The notes under the pieces were generated by a model that was given only the letters and a program-made list of their open reading frames with translations, searched no databases and had not been told where the DNA came from. 64,000 nt of DNA from Solirubrobacter taibaiensis. Its GTDB lineage: Bacteria; Actinomycetota; Thermoleophilia; Solirubrobacterales; Solirubrobacteraceae. Each line of letters starts with the position of its first letter. Position 1 is the first letter of the stretch. The stretch spans positions 1 through 64,000 of the forward strand of contig JAPDDQ010000007.1 of the NCBI GenBank assembly GCA_027587225.1. The letters are read 5' to 3'. Position numbers and translations under genes: made by a program. Shown here piece by piece: positions 62,438 through 64,000 of this stretch.

Positions 62438-63048
62438 GCGGTCTTCTCCCGTTGCCGCCGCCGGTGGCGGCGGGCCTTCTCGACGTTGCCGCAACCGCGG
62501 CTGGAGCACCAGCGCCGCCCGGCCGCCGGCGAGCGGTCGAAGAAGCGGGCGCTGCAAGTCGCTGACGCGCAGACACGCACGCGCACGGTCTCGTCGGCGC
62601 CGAACATCCGCGCGGCGTCGCGCGCGATCAGGCCGAGGGCGTGCGCGACGGGATCGACAGGATCGGCGGCGCGCAGCACGACCGAGCCGTCGTCCGCGCG
62701 CACCGCCTCCTCCCCCGCGACGGCCGCGGGCACTTCGCGCGCGATCACCGTGAGCGCCGCGTCAGGCACGGGCCGGCCGGCGAGCACGGCGGTCACGCCC
62801 GCGTCGATCGCCTCGCGCAACTCCCGCGCGCGCACCAGCAGCGCGTCCGAGACGACCGGCGGCGTGCTCAGCAGATCGGCGGCGACGAGCCACTCGCCCA
62901 GGTCCTCGACCGTCACGAGCGTCTCCACGCGACGCCGCCAGCGCTCGCGCAGCGTGTTGGTGAAGTCGAGCGCGGGCCGCCCGCCGAGCCAGTACCACCA
63001 GGGCGCGCCGCGCTCGAGCGGGAGGGTGAGGTCCTCGGGCAGGTCCAT
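62434..63048 (-). CDS. CGNR zinc-finger regulator (ABATE domain)
   Basis: 204 residues from ATG 63048; an ATG 6 bases upstream (63054) is also possible. The N-terminal ABATE domain begins GGRPALDFTNTLRERWRRRVETL. The C-terminus carries RVCASATCSARFFDRSPAAGRRWCSSRGCGNVEKARRHR, the C-x4-C and C-x4-CGN zinc knuckle with a basic helix, probably binding DNA. Targets unknown; the coupled citrate synthase is a candidate. Divergent from the SDR gene; the outermost possible starts abut on CATATG (63052-63057). Confidence 0.9.
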   Translation of the reverse strand: MDLPEDLTLPLERGAPWWYWLGGRPALDFTNTLRERWRRRVETLVTVEDLGEWLVAADLLSTPPVVSDALLVRARELREAIDAGVTAVLAGRPVPDAALTVIAREVPAAVAGEEAVRADDGSVVLRAADPVDPVAHALGLIARDAARMFGADETVRVRVCASATCSARFFDRSPAAGRRWCSSRGCGNVEKARRHRRRQREKTA

Positions 63049-63066
63049 AACCATATGATTGCCGCT

Positions 63067-63804
63067 ATGGAGGTTACGCGCAAGCACATCACCGTCGTGA
63101 CCGGTGGCGCTCGCGGCATCGGCGCGGCGATCTGCACACGGCTCGCGGCCGAGGGCCACGACGTCGTCATCGGCTACCACTCCGCCGCCGACCGGGCGCG
63201 CGAGGTCGCCGACGCGGTCGAGGCCGCCGGCACCCGCGCGGTCACCGTCGAGCTGGACACGGCCGACCCGGCCGGCGTCGACCGCCTCTTCGACGCCGCC
63301 GCCGAACTCGGCCCGATCACCGGCCTCGTCAACAACGCGGGGATCGTCGGCCCGGTCGGCCGGCTCGTCGACCTCGACCCGACCGCCTTCGACCGGGTCT
63401 TTGCCGTCAACGTCGTCGGCGTGCTGCTCTGCGCGCGCCGCGCCGCTCGCGACATGCTCGAGCACGACGGCGGCGCGATCGTGAACATCTCCTCCGGCGC
63501 GGCCACGCTCGGTAGCCCGAACGAGTACGTCCACTACGCGGGCTCGAAGGCCGCCGTGGACGCGATCACGATCGGGCTGGCGAAGGAGCTCGGCCCGGAC
63601 GGCATCCGCGTGAACTGCGTCGCGCCGGGCACGATCTGGACCGAGATCCACGCAGACCCGGACCGCCCGAACAAGGTCGCGCCGCGCGTCCCGCTCCGCC
63701 GGGCCGGCCAGCCCGAGGAGATCGCGGGCGCGGTCGCGTGGCTGCTCAGCGACGACGCGAGCTACACGACCGGCGCGATCCTCCGGGTCACGGGCGGTAC
63801 CTAG
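63067..63804 (+). CDS. Short-chain dehydrogenase/reductase (FabG-like)
   Basis: 245 residues. TVVTGGARGIGAAICTRLAAEG binds the nucleotide, GLVNNAGIVG is the NNAG motif, IVNISSGAATLGSPNEYVHYAGSKAAV supplies Ser, Tyr and Lys, and VNCVAPGTIWTEIH plus GAILRVTGGT close the fold. Alternative ATG at 63055 adds four residues. Its TAG shares CTAG with the convergent partial gene. Substrate unknown. Confidence 0.9.
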   Translation: MEVTRKHITVVTGGARGIGAAICTRLAAEGHDVVIGYHSAADRAREVADAVEAAGTRAVTVELDTADPAGVDRLFDAAAELGPITGLVNNAGIVGPVGRLVDLDPTAFDRVFAVNVVGVLLCARRAARDMLEHDGGAIVNISSGAATLGSPNEYVHYAGSKAAVDAITIGLAKELGPDGIRVNCVAPGTIWTEIHADPDRPNKVAPRVPLRRAGQPEEIAGAVAWLLSDDASYTTGAILRVTGGT

Positions 63805-64000
63805 CCCACGTAGTTTGGGATGTCCTCGAGCAGGCCGGGGTGGGTCGGTTCCCAGCCGAGCAGCTCTCGCGTGCGGGCGCTGGAGGCGGGAACGTCCGCG
63901 GCGAAGAACGGCCCGAGCCAGTCGAAGTGCTCGGGCGCGACGGACGCCGTCGCGATCCCGAGCGCCTGCCCGATCGCCTCCGCGATCTGCAGCGCCGGGA
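63801..64000 (-). CDS. C-terminus of an NAD-dependent epimerase/dehydratase-like protein (partial)
   Basis: The last 66 residues of a minus-strand gene that enters from the right edge. ALQIAEAIGQALGI, then FDWLGPFFAADVPASSARTRELLGWEPTHPGLLEDI match the tail of extended SDR proteins, where the R-x-x-LGW-x-P segment is conserved. The start and nucleotide-binding domain are outside the window. Confidence 0.72.
   Translation of the reverse strand, partial: PALQIAEAIGQALGIATASVAPEHFDWLGPFFAADVPASSARTRELLGWEPTHPGLLEDIPNYVG

Noticed and set aside
1..64000. tRNA, rRNA, insertion sequences, integrases or attachment sites
   Set aside because: None seen on reading both strands; no transposase-like protein among the frames, and gene order looks chromosomal.

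Overview
The window is high-GC DNA, densely packed with genes, with many ATGA/GTGA start-stop overlaps and no RNA genes that I can see. Its content points to an actinobacterium of the Thermoleophilia (Solirubrobacter/Conexibacter-like): a mycobacterial-type FAS I megasynthase, the actinobacterial GlgC-GlgA(GlgM) pair, a WS/DGAT acyltransferase, CGNR and SET proteins, and many secreted proteins with Thr-Pro linkers and Lys-rich C-terminal modules. The lineage is inferred; no ribosomal marker is present.

Layout. 1-5.2 kb: N-terminal 1717 residues of FAS I, minus strand, running off the left edge. 5.3-6.6 kb: a SirB1-like and an FhuF-like gene. 6.6-9.8 kb: two tandem secreted paralogues. 9.9-13.5 kb: an Sfp-type phosphopantetheinyl transferase, a GH127 glycosidase, an ion channel with an odd filter, and a SET protein coupled to a helical protein. 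13.5-16.0 kb: a secreted M6 protease. 16.1-20.1 kb: the pgm-glgC-glgA glycogen operon. 20.1-24.5 kb: WS/DGAT with kynA, an alpha/beta hydrolase and a secreted esterase. 24.5-39.8 kb: a cuproprotein region. Five genes there are joined by 4-bp overlaps: a 2219-residue cupredoxin/20-repeat Ig-like protein, a ThuA-sugar dehydrogenase-PKD protein, a triple cupredoxin, a multicopper oxidase and a single cupredoxin. A separate double-cupredoxin gene follows. 40.0-46.5 kb: a six-gene operon for CoA-dependent 2-aminobenzoate (anthranilate) degradation. 46.6-51.1 kb: a sugar isomerase-like gene, GntR and TetR regulators, an HD-GYP/HTH fusion and an SDR. 51.1-57.1 kb: a PaaI thioesterase, a feruloyl-CoA-synthase-like ligase and an aldehyde dehydrogenase, divergent from a Paa-type oxygenase operon with a split PaaD. 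57.0-64.0 kb: another secreted protein, a GGDEF-EAL protein, a small membrane protein, a short citrate synthase, a CGNR regulator, an SDR and a partial epimerase.

How the parts may work together. FAS I and the PPTase that could load its carrier domain share an upstream sequence block, which suggests one lipid regulon; WS/DGAT would store its products. The cuproprotein operon could form a wall-attached electron path from a sugar dehydrogenase through cupredoxins to the multicopper oxidase and oxygen. Its two largest proteins, plus two other secreted proteins in the window, end in the same C-terminal domain, which I propose is a surface-attachment module resembling WxL. KynA and the anthranilate operon are two segments of a possible tryptophan catabolic route.

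Transcription signals. Several genes have a TAnnnT -10 hexamer only 6-13 bases before the start codon and no ribosome binding site, which suggests frequent leaderless mRNAs. Three copies of a long perfect AAAGG-type palindrome lie at gene ends.
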